64,000 nucleotides of DNA from JADCRZ01 sp037718865 (GTDB lineage: Bacteria; Bacteroidota; Bacteroidia; Chitinophagales; Chitinophagaceae). The notes beneath the pieces are model-generated. The model did no database searches. It had not been told where the DNA came from and saw nothing but the letters and a program-made list of their open reading frames with translations. Shown piece after piece: positions 46,378-55,898 of the stretch. Made by a program: the position numbers and the translations under genes. How positions within the stretch are numbered: the stretch's first letter is position 1; each line of letters begins with the position of its first letter. The DNA lies in the NCBI GenBank assembly GCA_037718865.1, contig JBBJMP010000004.1:290019-354018 (forward strand), in the 5' to 3' direction.

Positions 46378-47076
46378 ATGGCTGTACCAGATTATTAATC
46401 CATCATGTTGCCTCTGCTGACCAAACTTGCCGACAAGCAAGAACATACCGTTCGCGAATTAGTCGAACAATTGGCCAAACATTTCGACTTATCAGAACAA
46501 GACAGAAGGGAGCTTTTGCCTAGTGGCGCTCAATTTGTGTTTGATAACCGGGTAGCATGGGCAAAAACATATCTTAAAAAGGCTGGCCTAATAGATAATC
46601 CCAGACGCGCTACTATTGTTATAAATGAAAGAGGCTTGAAGGTTCTGTCGGAAAGGTTAAGGCGTATTAATGTTGCTTTTCTAAAACAGTTTCCGGGGTT
46701 TCTGGAGTTTCAAAGTCTCAAAAAAGATTAACAAAGCACGCCGGCCCTGGAAATCTCGCAAGGCACGCCGGAAGAATTAATTGCAAGCACTTATACAGAG
46801 ACTCTCGCTCAGGACCTTCTTCAGAAGGTGCTATCCATGCCCTTTCAGTTTTTTGAAAAAGTGGTTGTTGATCTGCTCGTAAAGATGGGTTACGGTGGCT
46901 CAATCCAGGATGCAGGAAAGGCTGTGGGCAAGACCGGAGACGAAGGTATAGACGGAATTATAAAGGAAGATAAACTGGGATTGGATGTTATCTATTTGCA
47001 GGCAAAGCGATGGAAACCTTTCTCCTTCGCTCATTGTGGCCAACTGGCCGATCAATCCGGTATCCATAGCTTTTAA
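46378..47076 (+). pseudogene. mrr: Mrr-type restriction endonuclease, inactivated
   Basis: All recognisable parts are in one frame. MAVPDY at 46378 is followed by a TAA (46396), where functional homologues have Gln, then SIMLPLLTKLADKQ and the rest of the Mrr N-terminal winged-helix domain to 46728, a second in-frame TAA (46729), and the catalytic domain (FFEKVVVDLLVKMGYGG, then GIDGIIKEDKLGLDVIYLQA with KRW). The PD-(D/E)XK core is present, but from about 47035 the sequence no longer matches and a stop follows at 47074. Mrr cuts foreign modified DNA. The gap to the helicase gene has no further gene. Confidence 0.85.
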
Positions 47077-47348
47077 ATGACGGCAGCAAAGAGCAGTGGG
47101 GCGATAATGCCAGCTCCTTTGTTGCAAATGCCCATGCTGCTTATGCGTTGTGCCGCGCTCTTTCGGGCCTAAAACAGTGATGTATGGATTGGCAGCCTTT
47201 TGTAAAATGGCGTGGCCGGCGCAGATCGTAAAAAGTCCGCACAAAATATTTTCATGCAACTCAATTTTGTCACTCAATCTAACTTATTGAAAAAATTTCT
47301 TAATGGAGAATTTATTTTTTGCATATTTTACATTTTCGAGCAAACAGA

Positions 47349-50300
47349 ATGTCGACTAAATTTTTTACAAACGAAGGCAACAACACTCTTCTGGAAAAAT
47401 TCGAAGGTATATTCAGGCACATGAATATTCATTTCTTCGATGCGCTGGTAGGATTTTTCAGAGCTTCAGGATATTTTAGAATATATCCGTTCCTGAAAGA
47501 GGTAAACGATATTAGAATATTGGTGGGTATTGATGTAGATCGCCTTACTTATCAGGCATACGCAAAGGGATTGGAATTTATTCCATCACCTTCAATAAGT
47601 AAAGAAAAGTTTATTGAAAATCTAAGGAAGGATATTCAGCAGGCAGCTTATACCAAAGATGTAGAAGATGGTATGGTTCATTTTATAGAGTCGATTCTTG
47701 ATGGAAGAATTCAAATGCGAATACATCCAAGTAAGCAACTGCATGCGAAAATGTACATTTTTCGTCAGAAGGAAAAACATCAGCATGCCGGGTGGGGCTC
47801 TGTAATAACCGGCTCTAGCAATCTTACCGAAGCAGGATTGAAACACAACTTTGAGTTTAATGTTGAAATAAGGGATCATGATGATGTGGATTTTGCATGT
47901 GTAACTTTTGAGAAACTCTGGAACGAAGCTATTCCCCTTGCTGTTTCTGATGCGCAGGAACTAAGGCGCAAATCTTACCTTAACGATGAATTCACTCCCT
48001 TCGAGATTTATGTCAAGTTTCTCATTGAGTATTTTGGCAGAAGCATTGATTATGACCCCGATGATGTGAAAGACATACCATTAAATTATACACGCCTCCG
48101 TTATCAGGTGGATGCCGTGAATGAAGGTTTTGAAAAATTGAAACGCTATAATGGTTTCTTTCTGGCAGACGTAGTGGGTCTAGGCAAGACTATTGTCTCA
48201 ATAATGATTGCTAAAAAGTTCGCCATTTATAACGGACTTCGTACCCGTGTACTGGTTGTTTATCCTCCTTCTATGGAATATTCCTGGAAAAAGACAGCCA
48301 ATGACTTTAATCTGCCCTTTACTATAGACTTTATCACTAACGGTAGCCTGCATAAAGTAAAGCATATTGAAAACTATGACCTTGTAATAGTGGATGAGGC
48401 ACACAAGTTTCGTAGCGATACATCTGACATGTTTAATCTTTTACAAACTCTTTGTAAAACACCAAGGAGAAATCCTGGCCCCTATGGTGAAAGGGAAAAA
48501 AAGGTTATTCTTGTTTCAGCAACCCCCCTCAATAATAAGCCGGAAGATATCCGTAATCTTATTCTGCTGTTTCAGGATGGCCGGAATTCTTCCCTTGACT
48601 CAGTGTCAAACCTTATTCATTTTTTTCGTTCACGAATCGACCGTTTCAACCGCCTGAGAAAAGAGCGCGACCGTAAGGTGGTAATTGAAGGCATAAAAAA
48701 ATTGTATGAAGAAATCCGCATAAAAATATTGGAGCCTATTATCATACGCAGAACAAGAACTGATATAAGGGATAATAAAGAATATTGGGAAGATATGACA
48801 ACGCAGGGCTTAAAATTTCCTGTTGTTCAAAAACCCATTCCAATTTATTATCAATTGGATAGCACGCTGAATGAACTTTTTGATGATACTGTCCGTGCGA
48901 TACAGCATCCTTACGAAGGCCTGAAATATTTCCGGTACCAGGCTATTAAATATTTAATTGAACCTTACCGGAAACAGTATGAAGATGCTGCTTCCATTGC
49001 TGAACGGCTCGCATCCATCATGAAAACGTTATTGATAAAAAGACTCGACAGCAGTTTCTATAGTTTCATCGAATCGCTTAAACGTTATCGAAATGCAAAC
49101 GGAGCCATGTTAATGATGTTTGAAAATGACCGGGTGCATATTGCTCCATCATTGCATGTCTCTGAATTTATTTTGGAAGACAACGAGAATGAATTGATAG
49201 AAAGGATGAACAAACTACGGGAAAGTGATCCTACGGTTCAGACTTACAAAGCCGATGATTTTGAAACAGGCTTTATTAAAGGGTTACAACAAGACCATGC
49301 AATTATTGAATCACTTTTCGACCGCTGGATTAAATGGCAAGAAAAAAATAAAGACCCAAAGCTTGTTGAATTCGTGGATAAACTGGATGCTGATTTGCTG
49401 AAAGATAAAAAAGGAACGCCACGTAGACTGATTATCTTTTCCGAATATAGAGACACTACGAATTACCTTCTTTCGGAACTCGCTAAGGCCGGGTTTGAAA
49501 AAATACTTGCGGTTGATAGTACCAACCAAAAAGAACTTTCAGAAGCAGTACGGAAAAATTTTGATGCCCGTGTTGATATAAAAGAACAGCGAAATGATTA
49601 CAATATTCTTATTACTACTGAAGTTCTGGCAGAAGGCGTAAACCTTCATCAGGCTTATACACTCATCAACTACGATACACCCTGGAATAGTACCCGCCTT
49701 ATGCAGCGCATCGGCCGGGTAAACCGCATCGGTACTGTTGCTGAAAAAATTTACGTTTATAATTTCTATCCAACAGAGCAAACCGAATCGCATATAGAAT
49801 TATACAAAAAAGCATTGCTAAAACTTCAGGCTTTTCATTCCGCTCTTGGGGAGGATAGCCAGATTTATAGCAGTGAGGAAGAGTTTGGCACTTTTGGCTT
49901 ATTTGATAAAGTAGGCAGCGAAGGAGAAAGAGATGAGCGGCTACGTTACCTGCTTGAGTTGCGGGCTTTCAGGGTTAACAATCCGGAATGGTTTAAGCAA
50001 ATAAAAAACATGCCGCTGCGGGCCCGTACAGGCCGAAATGTTTCTGTTAGTCAACAAACTACTGTTACCTTTTTGAAAAACCGGAAAAGAGATGGATTTT
50101 ATCATATCAAACCAGGCAACGAAGTGCAGGAAATCTCCTTTCTGGAAACTGCTGATTTATTTAGGGCACTGGCAGAAGAGAAACCCCTGCCACTTATAGA
50201 AGGCCATTATGAGCATGTACAATCGGCCATCGCTCATTTTAAGGAAGCTCAGCGTGATGAAAAAAATAACGGAACAATGGCCGCTCAGTTTGGCCCCAAT

Positions 50301-50612
50301 GAAAAACGGGCTCTTTCATTTGTGGATGCTTTTACCCGTCTGCAAAGCCTGAACGAAGAAGAGCTGCAAACACTCAAACTGGCTAAGCAAGCTATTATTG
50401 AACATCGTTTTCAAAAATTACAAAGAGACATTAACAAGCTTCGGCAGAGTACCGAAAAAACCAGCATGAAAGCCGTATATGTAGCAGAAAAATTATTAGA
50501 GATTGTATCAAAATATCCTTTGCATAACGGTGAAGAAGTAATCCCTGAAGATGTGGATAAACCTGTTATTTCAAACGAACCCGAAATCATTATAAGCGAA
50601 TCATTTCATTAA
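47349..50612 (+). CDS. BREX-associated SNF2-type helicase with PLD-like N-terminus
   Basis: First gene of the BREX-like operon, 1087 residues from the ATG at 47349; an in-frame ATG ten codons earlier has no family support. Residues about 20-200 form a phospholipase-D-like domain with QLHAKMYIF (about 130) and SVITGSSNLTEAGL (about 152); the Asp of the HKD motif is replaced, so nuclease activity is doubtful. The superfamily 2 helicase core follows: Walker A GLGKT (about 275), DEAH in VIVDEAHKF (about 347), VSATPLNN (about 389), FSEYRDTTNYLL, and QRIGRVNRIG (about 784). Probably remodels or translocates on DNA for this system. It ends 5 bases before the methyltransferase. Confidence 0.9.
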   Translation: MSTKFFTNEGNNTLLEKFEGIFRHMNIHFFDALVGFFRASGYFRIYPFLKEVNDIRILVGIDVDRLTYQAYAKGLEFIPSPSISKEKFIENLRKDIQQAAYTKDVEDGMVHFIESILDGRIQMRIHPSKQLHAKMYIFRQKEKHQHAGWGSVITGSSNLTEAGLKHNFEFNVEIRDHDDVDFACVTFEKLWNEAIPLAVSDAQELRRKSYLNDEFTPFEIYVKFLIEYFGRSIDYDPDDVKDIPLNYTRLRYQVDAVNEGFEKLKRYNGFFLADVVGLGKTIVSIMIAKKFAIYNGLRTRVLVVYPPSMEYSWKKTANDFNLPFTIDFITNGSLHKVKHIENYDLVIVDEAHKFRSDTSDMFNLLQTLCKTPRRNPGPYGEREKKVILVSATPLNNKPEDIRNLILLFQDGRNSSLDSVSNLIHFFRSRIDRFNRLRKERDRKVVIEGIKKLYEEIRIKILEPIIIRRTRTDIRDNKEYWEDMTTQGLKFPVVQKPIPIYYQLDSTLNELFDDTVRAIQHPYEGLKYFRYQAIKYLIEPYRKQYEDAASIAERLASIMKTLLIKRLDSSFYSFIESLKRYRNANGAMLMMFENDRVHIAPSLHVSEFILEDNENELIERMNKLRESDPTVQTYKADDFETGFIKGLQQDHAIIESLFDRWIKWQEKNKDPKLVEFVDKLDADLLKDKKGTPRRLIIFSEYRDTTNYLLSELAKAGFEKILAVDSTNQKELSEAVRKNFDARVDIKEQRNDYNILITTEVLAEGVNLHQAYTLINYDTPWNSTRLMQRIGRVNRIGTVAEKIYVYNFYPTEQTESHIELYKKALLKLQAFHSALGEDSQIYSSEEEFGTFGLFDKVGSEGERDERLRYLLELRAFRVNNPEWFKQIKNMPLRARTGRNVSVSQQTTVTFLKNRKRDGFYHIKPGNEVQEISFLETADLFRALAEEKPLPLIEGHYEHVQSAIAHFKEAQRDEKNNGTMAAQFGPNEKRALSFVDAFTRLQSLNEEELQTLKLAKQAIIEHRFQKLQRDINKLRQSTEKTSMKAVYVAEKLLEIVSKYPLHNGEEVIPEDVDKPVISNEPEIIISESFH

Positions 50613-50617
50613 CCCTT

Positions 50618-53600
50618 ATGCTTTCAAAAGAACAGATTGAGCAAACACTTAAAAATCGGTACAGCCGCGAGCAGTGGAAAGCAATGCTGACAAGTCTGTT
50701 TGCTCAACATGATGAAGAAGTAAAATGGGAACGGCAACCTGCAGAAATTCCTCTGGGTAATAAAACGGCTGCATACTGGGCAAAAAATTGTTTTCATCTG
50801 GGTACTGTTTTATTGACTGATGGTAAAATAATAAAGGTATATGAAGCAGAAATACTGAATACCCGCATAGCCCAAAATCGTGTAGGTCTTCGAAGCCTTA
50901 TTCAATCGGAGATCATTCCTGGTTTTAATGATGCGGCACTGGCCGTGTTTCATTCAAATGAACAAACAGAATGGCGTTTTACTTTTATGAGCAAATGGGA
51001 GTATCCCGAAGAATCAGGCAAAGTGGTAAAACATGAAACGCATCCTAAAAAATTCACTTATGTGCTTGGGCCTGCAGAAAGCAGCCGGACAGCACGTGAC
51101 CGGTTTTATGAATTGCAGATAAAACCCAACACACTACAGTCAGTGGTGGATGCGTTCTCCGTAGCTAAAATGTCGAGAGAATTCTTTGAAGCATACCGGG
51201 AAGACTATAATGCTTTCTACGATTATCTAAAAAATTCATCGTATCGCAAATCGGTTTTCAATATTCCAAAACACCGTGATGTTATAGAAAATGAAAAGGC
51301 TGAGAAACCGATCCGTGATTTTGTTAAGCGTTTGCTGGGTCGTATCGTATTTCTGTATTTCCTGCAAAAAAAAGGTTGGATGCAAAGCATTTGGGCAGAG
51401 CCGGGAGAAATTAAACCCGATGCCGCCTTCATGACGCATCTTTTTCAGTTTGCAGAACGTAAAGAGGATTTTTACTCGACGTATTTGCTTCCTTTGTTTT
51501 TTCAAACTTTGAACAACAGTGAAAGAGGGGATGACGTCTTTAAAATTGAGGGAACAGTGCTGGGCAAAATTCCCTATCTCAACGGCGGCCTGTTTGAAAA
51601 AGATTTTAAAGGAGTTGAAGACATTCGTTTCAAGAACAGCCTGTTTCAGAACCTTTTTAATTTTTTTGACAGCTATAATTTTACCATCATTGAAGATAGT
51701 CCAGAGGAAAGAGAGGTTGCTGTTGACCCGGAAATGCTTGGTCATATATTTGAGAACCTCATCGAAGAAAACAAGAAATTCGGCACTTTTTACACACCCA
51801 AAGAAGTAGTGCATTTTATGACACAGGAAGCGTTGCTACTGCATCTTGCAAAGAAGCTATCTCTTGATGCAGGCACAACGGAGTGGAAGTCGCTCAAAAC
51901 CTTTGTCAGGTATAAAGAACACGATGCCTTTATACGTTCTGTTGCCCTTAAAATAAATAGCCATTTAGATGATGTTAAAGTTTGTGATCCTGCCATAGGT
52001 TCAGGTGCCTTCCCTGTCGGAATATTGCTGGAGATTTTTCAAATGAAGTCTTTTCTGAATTCGATTTTGCAACTTGGTGATTTTAATTATGCAGAGGTGA
52101 AGGAAAAGATCATTCGCAACAGCATTTATGGGGTGGACATTGACAAAGGCGCCATCGATATTGCCCGGCTCCGTTTCTGGCTTTCGCTCATCGTTGACCT
52201 TGATAAACCAAGACCCTTGCCCAATTTCGATTACAAATTTATGCAGGGTAATTCACTGAAAGAAGAGTTTGAAGGCATACCTCTTAAAATTAAAGAGGAA
52301 AAAAGGAAAGCGCAGAATGTCGATCTTTTCGGAGAAGCAAGCGAACCCGAGAGTTTTTATGGCTTCTTGAATAAAAGCGACATAAATCTCGAAAAGCTGG
52401 AGGAAGATTTATTTGATGCTCATGATGATAAGATTAAAAAGGAGATGCGAAAAAAGCTCAATAGCACAGAGAAAGCGTACATTAAATATTGCATTTATGA
52501 TAAGCTTACTGAAATAAAAACAAGAATAGATAACGAATGGGGCAATTACGGACGTAAGGCTGCAGGATTAACTCCTACACAGAAGGAAACAATAAAGGCT
52601 TCTTACCAAAAGAAAATTCATAAGCTGGAAGCTGAAAAAGACCAATTTGAATCGAAAGCTCAACTATTGAAAGAGTTAGACGTATATGAAAAACCGTATT
52701 TTCTCTGGCATCTTTATTTTAAGCATGTTTTTGATAATGGTGGATTTGATATTGTAATAGCCAACCCGCCATACGGTGTTAAGGCAGATGATGAGTTATA
52801 TGTTAATAGCGGATTAGGCAGTAAAGACAGTTATGGCTTCTTTATTAAACTTGCGATTGACACATTGCTAACGATTAACGGTACATTGGTATACATTGTA
52901 AGCGATACCTGGCTTACCATCAAAAGCCATTTGGAATTAAGGAAATGGATACTAAAAAACCAGCTGCATAAAGTAATTCGCCTTCACGCCGATACATTTG
53001 GGGCTGTGGTGAATACCTGTATTTTCTCCCTTACACGAACAGATTCTGCAATTGCAGAAAGTGAGGTCATTGCTGCAGATTTAACCAGCCTTAGCACCCG
53101 TAAATCGCTGCCTGAGTTTCGGGAAAAACTGTTACACCTGGAGGAATTTACAGGTGAGTTTAACGAACGATATGCAGTGTACCGGTATCCACAACGGTTA
53201 ATTAACACCAACAGCAATCTACCGGTATTTACTGCTAGCCCAAAGCTGTTTGCATTGATGAATGACAGTATCTGTGAAAATGAAAAGCACATCATACAAG
53301 ATAATGAAGAGGAAATAGCGATTGAAATGAGGAAGATTAAGCTTAATAATATCGAAGTAGAATTGATCCGTTTCGGAGATATAGCTGAAGTAAATCAAGG
53401 CATTTCAACAGGTCAAAATGAATATTATATCAAACGAATTGCTATGGGCGAAGGATATTTAGCAGTTAATATGGAGTTAGTTTTAACCCAAAAAGAGATT
53501 GAAAACTTAGATAGTGACGAAAAACTCAATGGTATATCTCCAGATAAATACCTGGGTAAGTATTTTATTCCTTACGATAAAGGAGGCGAATCTGATACAG

Positions 53601-54763
53601 AAGAAGGATGGTTACCCAATTATTATGTTCCAGGAAAGTATTTTATTGATTGGTCAAAAAATTCTTTAAAAAGAATGCGAACATTGAGCATTGCAAGAAG
53701 AAAAATCCAGGACAATAAAAAAACTGCTATTAACAAAGATGATTACAAAAAAATTGCAGCGGCTTTAAGAAATCAAGATAAATGGTTTAAAACAACGATC
53801 AATTTCTCTCCAACAGGTTTATATTCTCCAACATTTAGATTGGGTTTTGGAACTATTGCACAGAATACAAGTTCATCAATTATTGTTTCAAATGAGTTCA
53901 AATTTTTTACTCTTGGTATTTTATGCTCAAGATTAGCTCGTTTCTTATTTAAAAATTTTCTTAATCACACTATTCATACACAAGAGGGTGATGTAATGGA
54001 CTTTTCATTTCCTATAAATAAAAGCTTGGATATTGAAGATATTGTTAACGGATTAATTGAAAAACAAAAGAAAAATTATTTATACGATTATCATTCTAAC
54101 GAACAAAAAGAAATCGACCGTTTAGTTTACAAATTATACGGATTGAATGATGAAGACATTCAGGAAGTGGAATACTGGTGGGCAAGGCGTTATCCAAAAC
54201 TGGCCCGGTTTGCCGATACCAGGCTACGGTTAAGTGTAAAAGACAAGCAAGAGCAGTTAGCCCGTTTGCAGGAAACCATTACCCGCGGTGAGAACAAATA
54301 TTGTGAATTTAAAAGCAGCCTGCGGCTGGATATTAAAAAGGGCACACCTGAAAAATATATTGAGCATTCCGCCTTTAAAAATATTGCAGCCTTCCTCAAC
54401 AGTGAAGGAGGTACACTGATCATTGGCGTGGATGATGACAAGAATATTTTGGGATTAGAGCAAACCGATTATACTACTTTTTCCCAGTCAGGTAAGCTGG
54501 ATGAATGGAGCAAGCACCTGGATAATCTTATTCAAAACTATCTTGGTAATAAAGTGCATTCATTTTTGAAGACGCAGCACATAACTATTGATGGTAAAAC
54601 TGATGGTAAAACCGTTGCAGTTATTGAAGTGAAACCTTCCCCTAAAGAGGTTTGGCTTAAAAATGGGAATAATGAAGAATTTTACATCCGTCGAACTGCG
54701 AGCGCGACTCAGCTTACTGGCAGCGATGCAGTAGATTATATCAAGGCACACTGGAGTAAATAG
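50618..54763 (+). CDS. Large BREX-type adenine methyltransferase fused to AlbA/Schlafen-like domain
   Basis: PglX-like N6-adenine DNA methyltransferase of 1381 residues. Motif I is CDPAIGSGAFPVG (about 456), the catalytic motif IVIANPPYG (about 712). The region before motif I (1-430) is a helical domain like those of type IIG enzymes; about 780-1200 should hold target recognition. The last 155 residues are an AlbA_2/Schlafen-type putative DNA- or ATP-binding domain: NKYCEFKSSLRLDI (about 1225), FKNIAAFLNSEGGTLIIGVD. In BREX the methylation marks self DNA. The fused C-terminal domain is the unusual part. It begins 5 bases after the helicase stop. Confidence 0.88.
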   Translation: MLSKEQIEQTLKNRYSREQWKAMLTSLFAQHDEEVKWERQPAEIPLGNKTAAYWAKNCFHLGTVLLTDGKIIKVYEAEILNTRIAQNRVGLRSLIQSEIIPGFNDAALAVFHSNEQTEWRFTFMSKWEYPEESGKVVKHETHPKKFTYVLGPAESSRTARDRFYELQIKPNTLQSVVDAFSVAKMSREFFEAYREDYNAFYDYLKNSSYRKSVFNIPKHRDVIENEKAEKPIRDFVKRLLGRIVFLYFLQKKGWMQSIWAEPGEIKPDAAFMTHLFQFAERKEDFYSTYLLPLFFQTLNNSERGDDVFKIEGTVLGKIPYLNGGLFEKDFKGVEDIRFKNSLFQNLFNFFDSYNFTIIEDSPEEREVAVDPEMLGHIFENLIEENKKFGTFYTPKEVVHFMTQEALLLHLAKKLSLDAGTTEWKSLKTFVRYKEHDAFIRSVALKINSHLDDVKVCDPAIGSGAFPVGILLEIFQMKSFLNSILQLGDFNYAEVKEKIIRNSIYGVDIDKGAIDIARLRFWLSLIVDLDKPRPLPNFDYKFMQGNSLKEEFEGIPLKIKEEKRKAQNVDLFGEASEPESFYGFLNKSDINLEKLEEDLFDAHDDKIKKEMRKKLNSTEKAYIKYCIYDKLTEIKTRIDNEWGNYGRKAAGLTPTQKETIKASYQKKIHKLEAEKDQFESKAQLLKELDVYEKPYFLWHLYFKHVFDNGGFDIVIANPPYGVKADDELYVNSGLGSKDSYGFFIKLAIDTLLTINGTLVYIVSDTWLTIKSHLELRKWILKNQLHKVIRLHADTFGAVVNTCIFSLTRTDSAIAESEVIAADLTSLSTRKSLPEFREKLLHLEEFTGEFNERYAVYRYPQRLINTNSNLPVFTASPKLFALMNDSICENEKHIIQDNEEEIAIEMRKIKLNNIEVELIRFGDIAEVNQGISTGQNEYYIKRIAMGEGYLAVNMELVLTQKEIENLDSDEKLNGISPDKYLGKYFIPYDKGGESDTEEGWLPNYYVPGKYFIDWSKNSLKRMRTLSIARRKIQDNKKTAINKDDYKKIAAALRNQDKWFKTTINFSPTGLYSPTFRLGFGTIAQNTSSSIIVSNEFKFFTLGILCSRLARFLFKNFLNHTIHTQEGDVMDFSFPINKSLDIEDIVNGLIEKQKKNYLYDYHSNEQKEIDRLVYKLYGLNDEDIQEVEYWWARRYPKLARFADTRLRLSVKDKQEQLARLQETITRGENKYCEFKSSLRLDIKKGTPEKYIEHSAFKNIAAFLNSEGGTLIIGVDDDKNILGLEQTDYTTFSQSGKLDEWSKHLDNLIQNYLGNKVHSFLKTQHITIDGKTDGKTVAVIEVKPSPKEVWLKNGNNEEFYIRRTASATQLTGSDAVDYIKAHWSK

Positions 54764-54780
54764 TGTGCAAAGTTTTTTCT

Positions 54781-54796
54781 AATCATTCGAATGATT
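54781..54796. repeat. Perfect 16-bp palindrome
   Basis: AATCATTCGAATGATT reads identically on both strands. It lies 17 bases after the methyltransferase stop in the only real gap of the operon. It could be a regulator-binding site or a trace of insertion; nothing else supports either. Confidence 0.5.
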
Positions 54797-54950
54797 ATAT
54801 AAATCACTATCTGATTTCTAACACAACTCGAAGGGCCCGAAGGGGTAATCAAAAGCCCTTCAGGTCGCTTATGCGGAGCAGTTAAAAGTATACTGGCAGG
54901 TAGGGGCCTATATACAGCATCGCCTTCAAACTGCTGACTGGGGAGAAAAA

Positions 54951-55898
54951 GTGGTGGACAGTTTTGCTTCCTGGCTAAAAGAAAAAGAGCCGGCCATAAA
55001 GGGGTTTGACAGGCGAAGCATTTACCGTATGCAGGAATTTTATATAATCTGGAAAGAGGCGGACTTCTCGGTGTATTCCGTTGCATTTTCACAAATTGTG
55101 GGGTCGCTGCCCCCACAATTACAAAAGGTTGACAATCAATTAGTAGAAATTGTGGCGACAGCGTCACCACAATTGCCGCCTATGCCATCCATTCTGCAAA
55201 GAATCAGTTGGAGCCACCATCTTGAATTACTGGGTAAAACCAAAAGCCAGGAAGAAAGGCTTTTTTACCTGCTGCTTTCCATCAAAGAAAATTATACGCT
55301 CCGCGACCTGCGAAGACAATTGTCTGCAGGAATTTATGAACGCCAGAAAATGAGCAGTCAAAAAATTATTGAAACTGCACATCCGCAGGCAGGACTCATT
55401 TCTCAAATCTTTAAAGACAAATACATTTTCGAATTTTTAGATCTACCGGAACCGTATAGCGAAAGCGATGTACAAAAGGGCCTCTTGCTTCGCCTGAAAC
55501 AGTTCATCCTGGAACTGGGCCGCGACTTTCTTTTTGTAGGGGAAGAATACCGCCTTCAGGTGGGCATGCATGATTATTACGTTGACTTATTATTTTTTCA
55601 CCGGGAATTGCAGTGCCTCACGCTTTTCGAATTGAAAATTGATGAGTTCAAGCCCGAATATCTCGGCAAACTGAACTTTTACCTGGAGGCATTGGACAGG
55701 GATCTGAAAAAGCCAAAAGAAAATCCATCTATCGGCATATTGTTGTGCAAGACCAAAGACAAGGAAGTAGTGGAGTATGCATTAAGCAGGAACATGAGTC
55801 CTGCCATGGTTGCCGAATACGAAACAAAATTGATAGACAAGGGCCTGCTGCAACGCCTGTTGCACGAATGGGCCGAACATATAAACAATAATGGGTAG
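54951..55898 (+). CDS. DUF1016 / YhcG-type PD-(D/E)XK nuclease-like protein, damaged 5' end
   Basis: A 315-residue frame from a GTG at 54951. The frame is open back to 54849 and upstream codons still match the family (VAYAEQLKVYWQVGAYIQHR), but no start codon exists there. The remaining N-terminal residues (NTTRRARRG) appear in another frame, so a frameshift near 54846-54852 is likely. Present domains: DUF1016 N-terminal helical domain (WLKEKEPAIKGFDRRSIYRM) and C-terminal nuclease fold with DYYVDLLFF and LTLFELKIDEF as the D and E-x-K residues. It overlaps pglZ by 8 bases, so translation may still be coupled. Confidence 0.75.
   Translation: MVDSFASWLKEKEPAIKGFDRRSIYRMQEFYIIWKEADFSVYSVAFSQIVGSLPPQLQKVDNQLVEIVATASPQLPPMPSILQRISWSHHLELLGKTKSQEERLFYLLLSIKENYTLRDLRRQLSAGIYERQKMSSQKIIETAHPQAGLISQIFKDKYIFEFLDLPEPYSESDVQKGLLLRLKQFILELGRDFLFVGEEYRLQVGMHDYYVDLLFFHRELQCLTLFELKIDEFKPEYLGKLNFYLEALDRDLKKPKENPSIGILLCKTKDKEVVEYALSRNMSPAMVAEYETKLIDKGLLQRLLHEWAEHINNNG

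Noticed and set aside
46900..47277. 125-codon minus-strand frame downstream of mrr
   Set aside because: It lies largely antisense to the mrr catalytic domain and has no recognisable features.
47349..50612. DISARM system, because of helicase plus PLD-like and methyltransferase genes
   Set aside because: DISARM needs drmB (DUF1998) and a separate PLD protein; here PglZ and BrxL define a BREX relation instead.
51236..51814. 192-codon minus-strand frame
   Set aside because: Antisense to the methyltransferase; no start context or family resemblance.
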